Notes: a model not told the origin generated them from the letters alone. Positions 23,221 to 31,101 are shown, numbered from the stretch's first letter. The stretch is DNA of 31,172 bases from JBBQVS01 sp038211295 (GCA_038211295.1 JBBQVS010000046.1:1-31172), one strand, 5' to 3'. Made by a program: numbers and translations.

Positions 23221-23266
23221 GCTTCTTTCAGCATCTCCCCATTGTACGTGAGATGCTGAAAGAAGC
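23221..23266. repeat. Perfect 17-bp inverted repeat between two envelope genes
   Basis: GCTTCTTTCAGCATCTC (23221-23237) and its exact complement at 23250-23266 enclose a 12-base loop. Pairing extends to about 22 bp if two G-T pairs are allowed. It starts 30 bases after the stop of the zinc-ribbon protein gene. There is no immediate T tract on either strand. It may work as a transcript-end or mRNA-stabilising stem, or be a remnant of a small palindromic element. Confidence 0.85.
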
Positions 23267-23337
23267 ATACGTCGTCTCTCCATTTTTCTCGACTCTGTAG
23301 AATGAAAGCAGAAGATATTACAGAGGAGAAAATAACA

Positions 23338-24516
23338 ATGCCAACACCTTTACGCCCACCTATCATGATTATGCGAGAGTTTACACATCCCACCCACTCT
23401 GCGTCCCCTATACGCCCCAAAAAGTTCAGAGGGCCGAGGGTGCTCACGGCTCTACTCTCTACTCTAGCAACCCTGGCATTGGTACATTTTCTTATTGTAC
23501 TTCACACAAACAATTCTCGTGCATCCATGCCACCAACCTGCGCTAACCTTATCCGCACTACCGACTACACAAAGTATGTACAGTTCGACCCATCATCGCA
23601 ACAGGTAGGCGCGATTCAATATGTAGATCAAGTTCTAGGGGGTCAACCGGGCGCACTCGTGCAAGTGATGGACGCACAGCATACCCTTGATGTCTATGTC
23701 TATGGTTGTATTCAGCAACACACAACGCCTGTACTAACAGTGCTTTTTAAACAACAGAGTCTCATGCAGGGAACGGTCAGTGTCAGCAAAGCGGGTACGC
23801 TTATGCTTGCTGAACGCGACACGACGCTTTCACAAGAGACAACGGCGGTTATACAACCAATGCAGCAAAATCTCTATCAAGAGTATCACTGGCAAAATGA
23901 CACGTTCTCTCCGCTCCTCTTTCCCGGCCTCTATCCCGTTACTAGTAGAAGTGAGGCCGAGGGGCTACAAGAGCAGGCAAATAACGGTGACACATTGCCC
24001 TGGAACGATCCCCAGACAACAACTCAACAAATGGCAAAAGATATTTTACAATGGTCGCCAGACAAATATCAGGAAAAAGTGCTCGATAACGACGGCACAA
24101 CGGCGCACATCTTGCTAGAACAAAAACAACTTGCGATGGCTGTCACTGTTACGCTGACGCGGATAATTCAAAAGGACACTAAGGGTCTCTGGTTCGTAAC
24201 ACACGCTCAAACGCAGGGTATCACACTCGATGCGGCACAGTGGCCTACTCTTTTGACATCGCCTGTAGTGCTGCATGGAACGACGCAAACCCACCATGGA
24301 CAAGTCACAGCAACGCTCTTCGACCACACGATTACCACCATGTCATCTCTCAATAGTGCGGCACTGTCTCTCTCTTCCGATGGTTCGTACACAGGAAACA
24401 TTCTCTACACAGGAAACAAGCTCGCACAACAGGGGCTGCTCCTAATAGAACATATTCCTGCGAACGATGGTACAGAAGCGGGACAGCTTTCTCTGAGCGG
24501 CGTTCTGCTTAGCTAA
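23338..24516 (+). CDS. Membrane-anchored extracytoplasmic protein of unknown function
   Basis: About 392 residues from ATG 23338, preceded by AGAGGAG; an upstream ATG at 23302 has no good site. A short basic N-terminus (PKKFRGPR) is followed by one helix at about 35-55 (VLTALLSTLATLALVHFLIVL), giving a signal-anchor or uncleaved signal. The outer part of about 335 residues has strands with alternating polar residues, many Gln and Thr, and the repeated words QALDVYV-like and TTTQQMAKDILQW; no known domain is evident. It may be a beta-rich envelope protein. It follows the zinc-ribbon membrane protein across the 17-bp inverted repeat, and both may concern the envelope. Function is unknown. Confidence 0.7.
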   Translation: MPTPLRPPIMIMREFTHPTHSASPIRPKKFRGPRVLTALLSTLATLALVHFLIVLHTNNSRASMPPTCANLIRTTDYTKYVQFDPSSQQVGAIQYVDQVLGGQPGALVQVMDAQHTLDVYVYGCIQQHTTPVLTVLFKQQSLMQGTVSVSKAGTLMLAERDTTLSQETTAVIQPMQQNLYQEYHWQNDTFSPLLFPGLYPVTSRSEAEGLQEQANNGDTLPWNDPQTTTQQMAKDILQWSPDKYQEKVLDNDGTTAHILLEQKQLAMAVTVTLTRIIQKDTKGLWFVTHAQTQGITLDAAQWPTLLTSPVVLHGTTQTHHGQVTATLFDHTITTMSSLNSAALSLSSDGSYTGNILYTGNKLAQQGLLLIEHIPANDGTEAGQLSLSGVLLS

Positions 24517-24595
24517 CTCTACATTTTTGCTAAAGTGCGACGCAACGGCGCACAACGATATACAAAGAAAGCGATTTCATGCTACAATAGAGGAC

Positions 24596-25709
24596 ATGAA
24601 TGAACTTACACATCAAATAGAACGCCTTCAAAGACGCGTACAGAAGACTATGGTGCGTCTTTGACCTGGCTACAAAAAAAGTACAGATAGCAAAACTTGA
24701 AGAGGAAAGCGTAGCCGAAGACTTCTGGTCAGATAATCGCAAGGCACAGGTGCAGATGCAACAACTCAACGCCTTACGCCAGGAAGTAACGACGTGGGAA
24801 GGTATCGCGACACAACTTAACGATCTGCTGGGACTTGCTCAATTGCTGGAAGAGGAGCCAGATGAAGAGATGCAGGCCGAGGTTGCCAACGCGCTTGCCC
24901 CATTGACAAAAGAGGTTGAGCAACTCCAGTTTGCTCTTATGCTTAATGGCGAACATGACGAGCGTAACGCTATCCTCAGTATTCATGCAGGCAGTGGCGG
25001 CGTCGATGCTCAAGATTGGGCCGAGATGCTGCTCCGTATGTATCTACGCTGGGCAGAGCAGCACAAGTTCCGCACCGATATGTACGACTATAGCGAAGGT
25101 GAAGAGGCTGGACTCAAGAGTACAACCGTCGAGATTACAGGCCAGTATGCTTACGGATATCTTCGCTCGGAGATTGGAACGCATCGCCTGATTCGTCTTT
25201 CACCGTTTGATGCGGCCCACCGCCGCCAGACCTCGTTTGCGAAAGTCGAGGTCATGCCCGACATCGAAGACGCAATTGAAATTGTTGTACGGCCAGAGGA
25301 TATCGAGGTCGATACCTACCGCGCGACTGGCGCAGGTGGGCAGCATGTCAACAAAACCGACTCGGCAGTTCGGATGCGTCACCTGCCAAGCGGTGTTGTC
25401 GTGACATGCCAGAATGAGCGTTCGCAATTTCAGAACCGCGAGGTCGCCATGAAGTTGCTGAAGGCTCGCTTGTACGAACTGGAAGTGAAGCGACAAGAGG
25501 AGGTTAGCGCGAAGATCAAAGGCGAGCATGTGCAGGCAGATTTTGGCACACAGATACGCTCGGTCACAGTACATCCCTACACTATTGTCAAGGATCACCG
25601 CACAAACTATGAGTCTGGCGACACAACAGGCTATCTTTCGGGCAATATCGACGCCTTCATTCAGGCGTACCTGCACGAACAGGCCGGTGGTGTCGCCACA
25701 GAAGAATAA
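24596..25709 (+). CDS. prfB: Peptide chain release factor 2, with programmed +1 frameshift
   Basis: RF2, about 370 residues, releases peptides at UGA and UAA codons. The gene starts at ATG 24596 (AGAGGAC just before) and reads 22 codons to CTT, then an in-frame TGA at 24662-24664. Shifting +1 at CTT-TGA-C continues as DLATKKVQIAKLEEESVAED and runs to 25709, the usual RF2 body. ATGGTG at the place of the E. coli AGGGGG stimulator is a 4-of-6 match. The body has the SPF stop-codon tripeptide in RLIRLSPFDAAH and the catalytic GGQ in ATGAGGQHVNKTDSAVR. This autoregulatory frameshift lets low RF2 raise its own synthesis. The TGA must not be read as a pseudogene mark. Confidence 0.97.
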
Positions 25710-25719
25710 GCAGCATTAC

Positions 25720-25778
25720 ATGGCGCAGGCAAGCGGCGAAACGGAGAGAACAGGAGTGGCGTGGCTTGCCCGCGCCAT
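25720..25778. other. Long stem between convergent prfB and sigma factor genes
   Basis: ATGGCGCAGGCAAGC (25720-25734) pairs with GCTTGCCCGCGCCAT (25764-25778), 14 of 15 positions, around a 29-base loop. It sits between two genes that end toward each other. The T-poor sequence after it argues against a classical intrinsic terminator, but the stem may slow or block convergent transcripts. Confidence 0.7.
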
Positions 25779-25826
25779 GCCCGCCTTACTCTCACCTTGT
25801 TCCCACTACACCCCGCCTTGCTCTCG

Positions 25827-26903
25827 TTAGGCATGTAACAGGGCTGGCGTCGCGCTATCGTAGCGTTCCGGGTAGCGCATCTTGCGAAGTGCCTTGACTT
25901 CAATCTGACGAATACGTTCGCGAGTGAGTTTGAAGAATACGCTCACCTCATCGAGTGTATGCGAGTGTCCATCTTTCAAACCATAACGCATTTCAAGAAT
26001 AATACGTTCGCGCTCACTGAGAATCTGCATTGCCTGCTCGATGTAGTTGCGCTGTATCTGTTGCGAAACGTGATCGACAGGTTCCTGCGCGGTGTTGTCC
26101 TCGATAGTATCAGCGAGGTGATACTGCTCATCGTCCACAATTGGCGCGTCCAGAGAAATAGGCTGGTCTGAGATACTCAACAGTTCTACTACACGGTCTT
26201 TTGGTAGTCCTATCTCAACGGCAATCTGCTCTGGAAGTGCCTCGATACCATCTTCTTGATAAATGCGGCGTGCGATACGCTTGATTTTGTAGATGATCTC
26301 AACAACGTGTACAGGAATATGGATGGTACGCGAGTGTTCGGCGATGGCGCGACTGATAGCTTGCCGAATCCACCAGGTCGCGTAGGTACTGAAGCGGAAG
26401 CCGCGCTTATGGTCGAACTTCTGGGCGGCACGCATCAGGCCCATATTTCCCTCCTGAATCAGGTCCAGCAACGAGAGTCCTTGATTGGCGTAGCGTTTCG
26501 CTATACTTACAACCAAGCGCAGATTTGCCTCGATCAACTTCTGATGAGCGGTCTCGTCACCTTGAGCGATACGCTCCGCGAACGCAAGCTCTTGCTTCGC
26601 TGTAAGCAGCGGGTACATCCCAATTTCCTTGAGGTACTGCTTTACAGAGTCATCTAGCACGCTACGCTGATCCTCGTGCTCCTCTTCTTCATCCTCTAAC
26701 TCCTCTACAACGTTTCCAAATCCGTACTCTAAATCGTTATCATTCGCGAACTCATTTTTGTTGTAAGATGATTTGACCCGCACTTTTTTTGTGGTAGGCG
26801 TCACGGTATCTGTGTTTTTATGGACTGCACGAAGTGGTGTGCGAATAGCTGTTGGGGTCAAAGTCAATACTGTTGTCGCAATGTTCGTTCTTTTGGCAAC
26901 CAT
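25827..26903 (-). CDS. Primary-type RNA polymerase sigma factor (sigma-70 family)
   Basis: About 358 residues from ATG 26903, with AAAGGAG before it; an ATG at 26948 has a poorer site. The order is region 1.2 (DSVKQYLKEIGMYPLLTAKQE), region 2 (EANLRLVVSIAKRYANQGLS, then LDLIQEGNMGLMRAAQKFD and the minus-10 motif RFSTYATWWIRQAISRAI), region 3 (IYKIKRIARRIYQEDG) and region 4 (ERERIILEMRYGL and TLDEVSVFFKLTRERIRQIE). It resembles RpoD/SigA, but region 1.1 is absent and the N-terminal 75 residues are basic then acidic (EELEDEEEEHEDQ). It could be the primary factor or a group 2 factor of similar specificity. The lack of region 1.1 slightly favours the latter. It converges on prfB. Confidence 0.9.
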   Translation of the reverse strand: MVAKRTNIATTVLTLTPTAIRTPLRAVHKNTDTVTPTTKKVRVKSSYNKNEFANDNDLEYGFGNVVEELEDEEEEHEDQRSVLDDSVKQYLKEIGMYPLLTAKQELAFAERIAQGDETAHQKLIEANLRLVVSIAKRYANQGLSLLDLIQEGNMGLMRAAQKFDHKRGFRFSTYATWWIRQAISRAIAEHSRTIHIPVHVVEIIYKIKRIARRIYQEDGIEALPEQIAVEIGLPKDRVVELLSISDQPISLDAPIVDDEQYHLADTIEDNTAQEPVDHVSQQIQRNYIEQAMQILSERERIILEMRYGLKDGHSHTLDEVSVFFKLTRERIRQIEVKALRKMRYPERYDSATPALLHA

Positions 26904-27306
26904 GATGATACTCCTTTTTCTAATAACAAGAGAAGAGATATAGTACATTCAAAAGCTGAATAATTTTGTTCAGAGATTATGGTTCTATACATATTCATTG
27001 CAATAACCATGCCAAACAGCAAAGAAAGTACCTTGTTTCAAAATTATTCACCGTATTTCACCATAACTGGTTGTTACTTGAGGAGGAAGGGAGCAAAATC
27101 GAGAACATACCCGACGTCCGAGCCTTTACATAGAGTATGCTGAACGTCTCTTGTGCGAAAAGATGTGGAGAAATTTTCAGTGATGAGGAATTTCACACAG
27201 CAATTTCTCCTATTTTTCATCAGATGTTCCTACAAGGGAACTATTTCGTTACTACAGGAAGGAAGATTTGATTTTTGTCTAGTATGAAGATTTCTTCATA
27301 AAGTTA
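26904..27306. other. Intergenic region upstream of the sigma factor gene
   Basis: About 400 bases in which I see no gene. It carries a possible minus-strand promoter for the sigma gene, CATAAT (26976-26981) with TTGCAA (26998-27003) at 16 bases. It also has a plus-strand hairpin, GGAGAAATT (27167-27175) with AATTTCTCC (27202-27210), followed by TATTTTT. The hairpin looks like an orphan terminator with no gene in front. Confidence 0.4.
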
Positions 27307-27335
27307 CTGACAGCGCACAAGAGTTGTGGTATGAT
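27307..27335 (+). promoter_or_regulatory. Strong sigma-70-type promoter of the zinc-ribbon gene
   Basis: CTGACA (27307-27312), a 17-base spacer, then TATGAT (27330-27335) with TGG extension (27327-27329). This gives 5/6 and 5/6 matches with extended minus-10. Start of transcription would be near 27341-27343. The leader of about 140 bases before the GTG at 27481 has stems at 27399-27419 (GGCTTA/TAAGCC) and 27419-27444 (CGCTTG/CAAGCG). Confidence 0.7.
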
Positions 27336-27344
27336 AGGAAGGGC

Positions 27345-27434
27345 ATGGGTTACACCTTGCTGTGGGGATGCGGATGCAGCGGCGGAGGCTCCCCCTCGGC
27401 TTACATTTTCGCTAAGCCTCGCTTGATGATCTAA
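27345..27434 (+). CDS. Possible 29-codon leader peptide
   Basis: ATG (27345) to TAA (27434) encodes MGYTLLWGCGCSGGGSPSAY and nine more residues ending PRLMI. Its ATG lies just after the predicted transcription start, so it could be translated leaderless, and its stop overlaps an ATG (TAATG). The Cys/Gly/Trp content is unusual. Chance is a serious alternative in a GC-rich structured leader. Confidence 0.25.
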   Translation: MGYTLLWGCGCSGGGSPSAYIFAKPRLMI

Positions 27435-27480
27435 TGAAGCAAGCGATAGACCCTCCAAAGAGAAGGAAGGAGGCGATTTC

Positions 27481-27696
27481 GTGGAAAACGCTTTTCCCCG
27501 GTGTCGCAAATGTGGTGACGGTGATCTGGTTCCGCTTTCGGATTTCGGTAGCCAGGGAGCTTCTATTGAGTACAAGGCTTGGGTATGCACCAATCCGTCT
27601 TGCCTGTACAACATCAAAATCCGTAATGGCGACATTATTATCAATGAGCCTATCAGTGATGGCTCACTTCACTCATATCGCAGTGGTCGCCAATAA
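27481..27696 (+). CDS. Small zinc-ribbon protein
   Basis: 71 residues. Two cysteine pairs, CRKCG (8-12) and CTNPSCLYN (36-44), frame a short beta region (PLSDFGSQGASIEYKAWVC) and make a zinc ribbon of C-x2-C and C-x4-C type, like stubs found beside translation or transcription factors. The C-terminus is hydrophilic. It starts with GTG 27481, with GGAAGGAGG eight or nine bases before, a strong site, and an overlapping frame from 27434 has no recognisable sequence. Its strong promoter and the terminator-like hairpin downstream suggest a well-expressed independent gene. The function is unknown; nucleic-acid or protein binding is likely for the fold. Confidence 0.75.
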   Translation: MENAFPRCRKCGDGDLVPLSDFGSQGASIEYKAWVCTNPSCLYNIKIRNGDIIINEPISDGSLHSYRSGRQ

Positions 27697-27723
27697 CTGC
27701 AAACGGTGAAGATATGGCACAGA

Positions 27724-27748
27724 TGTGAGCGGCATTCAACCGCTCGCA
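27724..27748 (+). other. Hairpin just after the zinc-ribbon gene
   Basis: TGTGAGCGG (27724-27732) pairs with CCGCTCGCA (27740-27748), nine bp with one G-T pair, loop CATTCAA. It lies 27 bases after the stop and may protect the 3' end of the mRNA. Confidence 0.5.
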
Positions 27749-27762
27749 ATGTGTCGAGCAGG

Positions 27763-27811
27763 AGGCAAGAGATAAGTTGTATCCCTTCTTGCTTTTGCCT
27801 TATATTTTTTT
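27763..27811 (+). terminator. Terminator-like hairpin after the zinc-ribbon gene
   Basis: AGGCAA (27763-27768) pairs with TTGCCT (27795-27800), with inner GATA/TATC pairing, followed by TATATTTTTTT. The stem is imperfect but the T tract is strong. Confidence 0.5.
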
Positions 27812-27864
27812 AAGAGGGACAGACACTCACAACCCAAAGGCGTGTTGTGAAATGCTACCCTCTT
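27812..27864 (+). other. Nested stem structure in front of ftsY
   Basis: Outer stem AAGAGGG (27812-27818) with CCCTCTT (27858-27864) and inner stem TCACAAC (27827-27833) with GTTGTGA (27844-27850), with an 8/7-base internal loop and a ten-base end loop. It is 65 bases upstream of the ftsY start. It could be a leader element of ftsY or a second terminator. Confidence 0.5.
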
Positions 27865-27929
27865 CTTTGTATGTTTTGAATTAAAATGGTACAAGCCTTT
27901 CTACAATAGACCAGGATAAAGGAGTCGAA

Positions 27930-28907
27930 GTGTTTAATCGATTCTTCGGAAAGAAAGATGACGAGCCTGATAAAGAGCCAGAGCCGCAATCTGAACAAAA
28001 ACCAGAGCAGCGCTTTGGATTTCTTCAGCGTACACGTCAGATGTTTAGCAAAATCAGCACAACGGTTGAACAAAACGACACCATCACCGACTCCTTATGG
28101 GACGATCTAGAGGAAGAACTGCTCGAGGCAGACGTCGGCCCCAGCACAACGCTATGGCTGATGGACACGTTACGCGCACGCACAGCGGCGGAAAACTTGA
28201 AAAGCGGCGTACAGGTTCAGCGTGTCCTACATGAAGAAATGGCGAAACTGCTTGGCAAGCCTTCACCGCTCCGCTTCTCTAAACAATCTCCGCTTACGGT
28301 CATACTCGTTATTGGCGTGAACGGCTCTGGCAAAACAACCAGCATCGCGAAAATGGCTTATCGGCTCTCTCGCGAAGGACGTAAGGTGATTCTCGCGGCT
28401 GGCGATACCTTCCGTGCGGCTGCAATCGATCAGCTCGAAGAGTGGGGGCGACGCATAGAGGTTCCAGTAATTCGACAAAACCCCGGTTCGGACGCGGGCG
28501 CGGTTGTATACGATGCTATTCAAGCGGCGCGAACACGCGGTAGCGATGTGCTCATTGTAGATACCGCTGGACGCTTGCACACAAAGTACAATCTGATGGA
28601 AGAGCTAAAGAAGCTGAATAAGGTTATTCAGAAATTTGTCCCGGACGGGCCACACGAGCTACTTATGGTTATCGACGCCACCACCGGACAAAACGCTCTT
28701 ATGCAAGCACGCCAGTTCGCTGCCGATATTGGACTCACTGGCGTTATCATCACAAAACTTGATAGCACGGCAAAAGGGGGCTTTGCCTTCGCTGTCGCTG
28801 ACGACCTGGGTGTACCAATTAAGTTTATTGGGACAGGTGAGAAGGTGGAAGACTTGGCTCCCTTTGACCCACAAAGTTTCGTCGCTGCGCTCTTCGCGCA
28901 AGAATAA
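27930..28907 (+). CDS. ftsY: Signal recognition particle receptor FtsY
   Basis: 325 residues, the SRP receptor GTPase that docks ribosome-nascent chains with SRP at the membrane. The acidic, low-complexity N-terminal tail (DDEPDKEPEPQSEQKPEQR, about residues 8-27) is the usual membrane-targeting A domain, here short. The NG core starts near residue 30. G1 is GVNGSGKTTSIAKMA (about 129-143), DTAGRL is G3, and TKLDSTAKGG is G4 with the closing loop. The GTG start at 27930 is preceded by AAAGGAG. It is followed after 14 bases by accD, and accA follows two bases after that, so the three genes probably form one transcript. Confidence 0.96.
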   Translation: MFNRFFGKKDDEPDKEPEPQSEQKPEQRFGFLQRTRQMFSKISTTVEQNDTITDSLWDDLEEELLEADVGPSTTLWLMDTLRARTAAENLKSGVQVQRVLHEEMAKLLGKPSPLRFSKQSPLTVILVIGVNGSGKTTSIAKMAYRLSREGRKVILAAGDTFRAAAIDQLEEWGRRIEVPVIRQNPGSDAGAVVYDAIQAARTRGSDVLIVDTAGRLHTKYNLMEELKKLNKVIQKFVPDGPHELLMVIDATTGQNALMQARQFAADIGLTGVIITKLDSTAKGGFAFAVADDLGVPIKFIGTGEKVEDLAPFDPQSFVAALFAQE

Positions 28908-28921
28908 AAAGGAGGTTTCGG

Positions 28922-29803
28922 ATGGTCAAAGAAGCCGCTGTTCCCTCTACTGGGCAAAATATGAATGGATCAAGACCGAACGTGCCGGGCAACCTCGCGG
29001 TGAAATGCCCCAAATGTAGGGAAATTCTCTACGGGCGCGATTGGGAGAAAAACCTTAAAGTGTGTACTCGCTGCGGTTTCCACTTTAAACTCACCGCTTA
29101 TGAACGCATCGAATTATTAGTAGACCCTGAAAGCTTTGTCGAAACAAACGGAGATATTATTTCGGCGGACCCTTTGCACTTCTCCGTTCGCGGTCAAGCA
29201 TACCCTGGTAAAGCGCAAGAGGAGCGACAAAAAACGGGCTTAAACGAGGGTGTTGTCACCGGCCACGCAACCATTGAGACAAAGCCGCTTGCATTCGCGA
29301 TTATGGATTTTAATTTCATCGGCGGCAGTATGAGTTCCGCCGTTGGCGAAAAGATTACAAGAGCAATCGAGCTAGGCATCGAGCAACGTATTCCTGTGCT
29401 GATCGCTTCAACCTCTGGCGGGGCGCGTATGCAAGAGGGCATTTACTCGCTTATGCAGATGGCAAAGACTTCAGCGGCACTTGCGAAACTTAAAGAGGTC
29501 AAGCGTCCATATCTCAGTCTCTTGACTGATCCTACCACGGGTGGCGTTACAGCAAGTTTCGCGATGTTAGGTGATGTTATTCTCGCGGAACCGGGCGCAC
29601 TTGTATGTTTCGCCGGCCCCCGTGTCATTGAAGGCTTTATGCACATTAAGCTCCCCGAAGGCACTGGAAGCGCGGAGTTCGTCTATCAACACGGTATGAT
29701 TGACGCAATTGTGCATAGAAAAGACCTGCGTCAAACACTGAGCCGACTTTTAAGCTTCTATTCTGGACAAGAGCAAGGAAGCGCGACGGGAAAGGTGGAA
29801 TAA
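28922..29803 (+). CDS. accD: Acetyl-CoA carboxylase carboxyltransferase, beta subunit
   Basis: 293 residues. With AccA it forms the carboxyltransferase that moves CO2 from biotin to acetyl-CoA, making malonyl-CoA for fatty-acid synthesis. The N-terminal zinc ribbon of bacterial AccD is complete: CPKC (about 22-25) and CTRC (about 41-44). The crotonase-like core follows, with NFIGGSMSSAVGEKITRAIE, the LIASTSGGARMQEG oxyanion loop and LTDPTTGGVTASFA. AAGGAGG lies before the ATG at 28922. accA begins two bases after its stop. The biotin carboxylase and carrier genes (accC, accB) are not in the window. Confidence 0.96.
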   Translation: MVKEAAVPSTGQNMNGSRPNVPGNLAVKCPKCREILYGRDWEKNLKVCTRCGFHFKLTAYERIELLVDPESFVETNGDIISADPLHFSVRGQAYPGKAQEERQKTGLNEGVVTGHATIETKPLAFAIMDFNFIGGSMSSAVGEKITRAIELGIEQRIPVLIASTSGGARMQEGIYSLMQMAKTSAALAKLKEVKRPYLSLLTDPTTGGVTASFAMLGDVILAEPGALVCFAGPRVIEGFMHIKLPEGTGSAEFVYQHGMIDAIVHRKDLRQTLSRLLSFYSGQEQGSATGKVE

Positions 29804-29805
29804 GT

Positions 29806-30774
29806 ATGGCTTTTGATCTTGAATTTGAGAAACCTCTTGCGGAACTGGAAAAGAAGATTATCAACTTGCAGCGCAGAGGTGATCGTCTAAAACTTGATGA
29901 GCAAGTACAGTTACAAGAGGCCGAATACGAGCTACAACAACGAACAGAAGAGACGTACAAAAATCTTTCGTCATGGCAAACCGTTCTGGTTGCACGCCAC
30001 AAAGATCGCCCCTACGCGGCTGATTATGTCGGGCTGATCTTCAATGATTTCTTCGAGCTACATGGTGACCGCATGTTCGCGGACGACCACGCGATTATGG
30101 CTGGTCTGGCATCGCTTAATGGCAAAACTATTATGCTCATCTGCCAGCAAAAGGGACGCGACACCAAAGAAAAGATATTTCGCAATTCAGGAATGCCACA
30201 CCCAGAAGGCTATAGGAAGGCACATCGTTTGATGCGGCAGGCGGAGAAGTTCGGTCTGCCCGTTGTCACGTTCATTGATACATCGGGAGCTTCTATTACG
30301 CTTGGCGATGAAGAACGTGGTCAATCGACGGCGATTGCGGAAAACCTTTATCTGATGGCACAACTCACCACCCCTATTATCGCCGTTGTCATAGGCGAAG
30401 GTGGAAGTGGTGGCGCGTTGGCAATCAGCATCGCGGACCGCATCTTGATGCTAGAGCACACCATTTACAGTGTCGCAGCACCAGAAGCTGCCGCGTCTAT
30501 CCTCTACCGTGATACCGCATTCGCGCCGCAATCCGCCGAGTCCATGCGTATCAGCGCGAAAGAGCTTAAAGCGATAAATATTGTGGATGAGCTTATACCA
30601 GAGCCGCTTGGTGGGGCGCACAGGAGCCATAGTCAGTCTGCCAATAATCTCAAAGCAATTCTGCTCAAACACCTGGACGAACTACAACAAGTATCGCGTA
30701 AAGACCTGCTAGAAAGACGCTATCAGCGTTTCCGTAATATCGGTGTGTTCGATTACGTTCCAGTTGAAGTATAG
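29806..30774 (+). CDS. accA: Acetyl-CoA carboxylase carboxyltransferase, alpha subunit
   Basis: 322 residues, usual length. The N-terminal helical hairpin (FDLEFEKPLAELEKKIINLQ) is characteristic of AccA and packs on the partner. The catalytic core has DHAIMAGLASLNGKTIMLIC, GMPHPEGYRKAHRLM and FIDTSGASITLGDEERGQS, followed by IGEGGSGGALAISIADRILM, the glycine-rich biotin-binding stretch. The ATG is two bases past the accD stop, and its likely ribosome-binding site AAAGGTGG lies within accD's last codons. Translation is therefore probably coupled, giving equal amounts of the two subunits. The tRNA-Leu promoter starts 27 bases after its stop, so accA needs or shares little termination sequence. 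Confidence 0.97.
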   Translation: MAFDLEFEKPLAELEKKIINLQRRGDRLKLDEQVQLQEAEYELQQRTEETYKNLSSWQTVLVARHKDRPYAADYVGLIFNDFFELHGDRMFADDHAIMAGLASLNGKTIMLICQQKGRDTKEKIFRNSGMPHPEGYRKAHRLMRQAEKFGLPVVTFIDTSGASITLGDEERGQSTAIAENLYLMAQLTTPIIAVVIGEGGSGGALAISIADRILMLEHTIYSVAAPEAAASILYRDTAFAPQSAESMRISAKELKAINIVDELIPEPLGGAHRSHSQSANNLKAILLKHLDELQQVSRKDLLERRYQRFRNIGVFDYVPVEV

Positions 30775-30801
30775 CTGCACAAAAAACACGAAAGAAAAGA
30801 C

Positions 30802-30830
30802 TTGACTTTTTCAGACTGATACGCTATCAT
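30802..30830 (+). promoter_or_regulatory. Promoter of tRNA-Leu
   Basis: TTGACT (30802-30807), 17 bases, then TATCAT (30825-30830). Both boxes match 5 of 6. Predicted transcription start is a few bases before the tRNA at 30841. Confidence 0.75.
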
Positions 30831-30840
30831 ACCAGCATAA

Positions 30841-30921
30841 GCCGACGTGGCGGAATGGTATACGCGTCTGTCTCAAAAACAGATTCTGAAAGGATTGAGG
30901 GTTCGAGTCCCTCTGTCGGCA
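30841..30921 (+). tRNA. tRNA-Leu (anticodon CAA)
   Basis: 81 bases with class II architecture. Acceptor GCCGACG pairs with TGTCGGC (one G-T pair), discriminator A follows and CCA is not encoded. The anticodon stem TCTGT/ACAGA holds the seven-base loop CTCAAAA, giving anticodon CAA for the Leu codon UUG. A long variable arm (TTCTGAAAGGATT) and T arm GAGGG-TTCGAGT-CCCTC are normal. It has its own promoter and terminator. Confidence 0.97.
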
Positions 30922-30940
30922 TCTCTCCCCACACAGCAAG

Positions 30941-30984
30941 CGTCTCAAGTAAGGCCAAAGGCCACTTGAGACGATTTTGTTTTT
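30941..30984 (+). terminator. Rho-independent terminator of tRNA-Leu
   Basis: CGTCTCAAGT (30941-30950) pairs with ACTTGAGACG (30964-30973), perfect ten bp, with an inner GGCC/GGCC pair around AAA, followed by ATTTTGTTTTT. It is 20 bases past the tRNA end. Confidence 0.9.
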
Positions 30985-31092
30985 CAAGAAAAGGCTAGCA
31001 TACCTCAATTCGTACCCCAAGTAGAAAAACCAGCCTTTGAGGATATCATTCAACTTTGTACTCGCGTCTTGCTGCATAATGCTACCAGATTA

Positions 31093-31101
31093 TGGTATCA
31101 T
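31093..31101 (+). promoter_or_regulatory. Candidate extended minus-10 box near the window end
   Basis: TGG-TATCAT on the plus strand, resembling the boxes at 4137-4146 and 27327-27335. No minus-35 match is clear. It would drive a gene beyond 31172. Confidence 0.25.

Noticed and set aside
24596..24664. In-frame TGA in prfB taken as a pseudogene mutation
   Set aside because: The CTT-TGA-C context and the continuation in the +1 frame are the known RF2 frameshift.
27345..27480. SRP RNA (ffs) next to ftsY
   Set aside because: The conserved GGAAGCAGC-type apical loop and its helix are absent.
27434..27709. 91-codon ORF overlapping the zinc-ribbon gene
   Set aside because: It has no clear ribosome-binding site and no recognisable sequence, while the other frame has two cysteine pairs and a strong site.
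30811..31077. 88-codon minus-strand ORF across the tRNA
   Set aside because: It is the antisense of the tRNA-Leu (RDSNPQ-type artefact) and its terminator.
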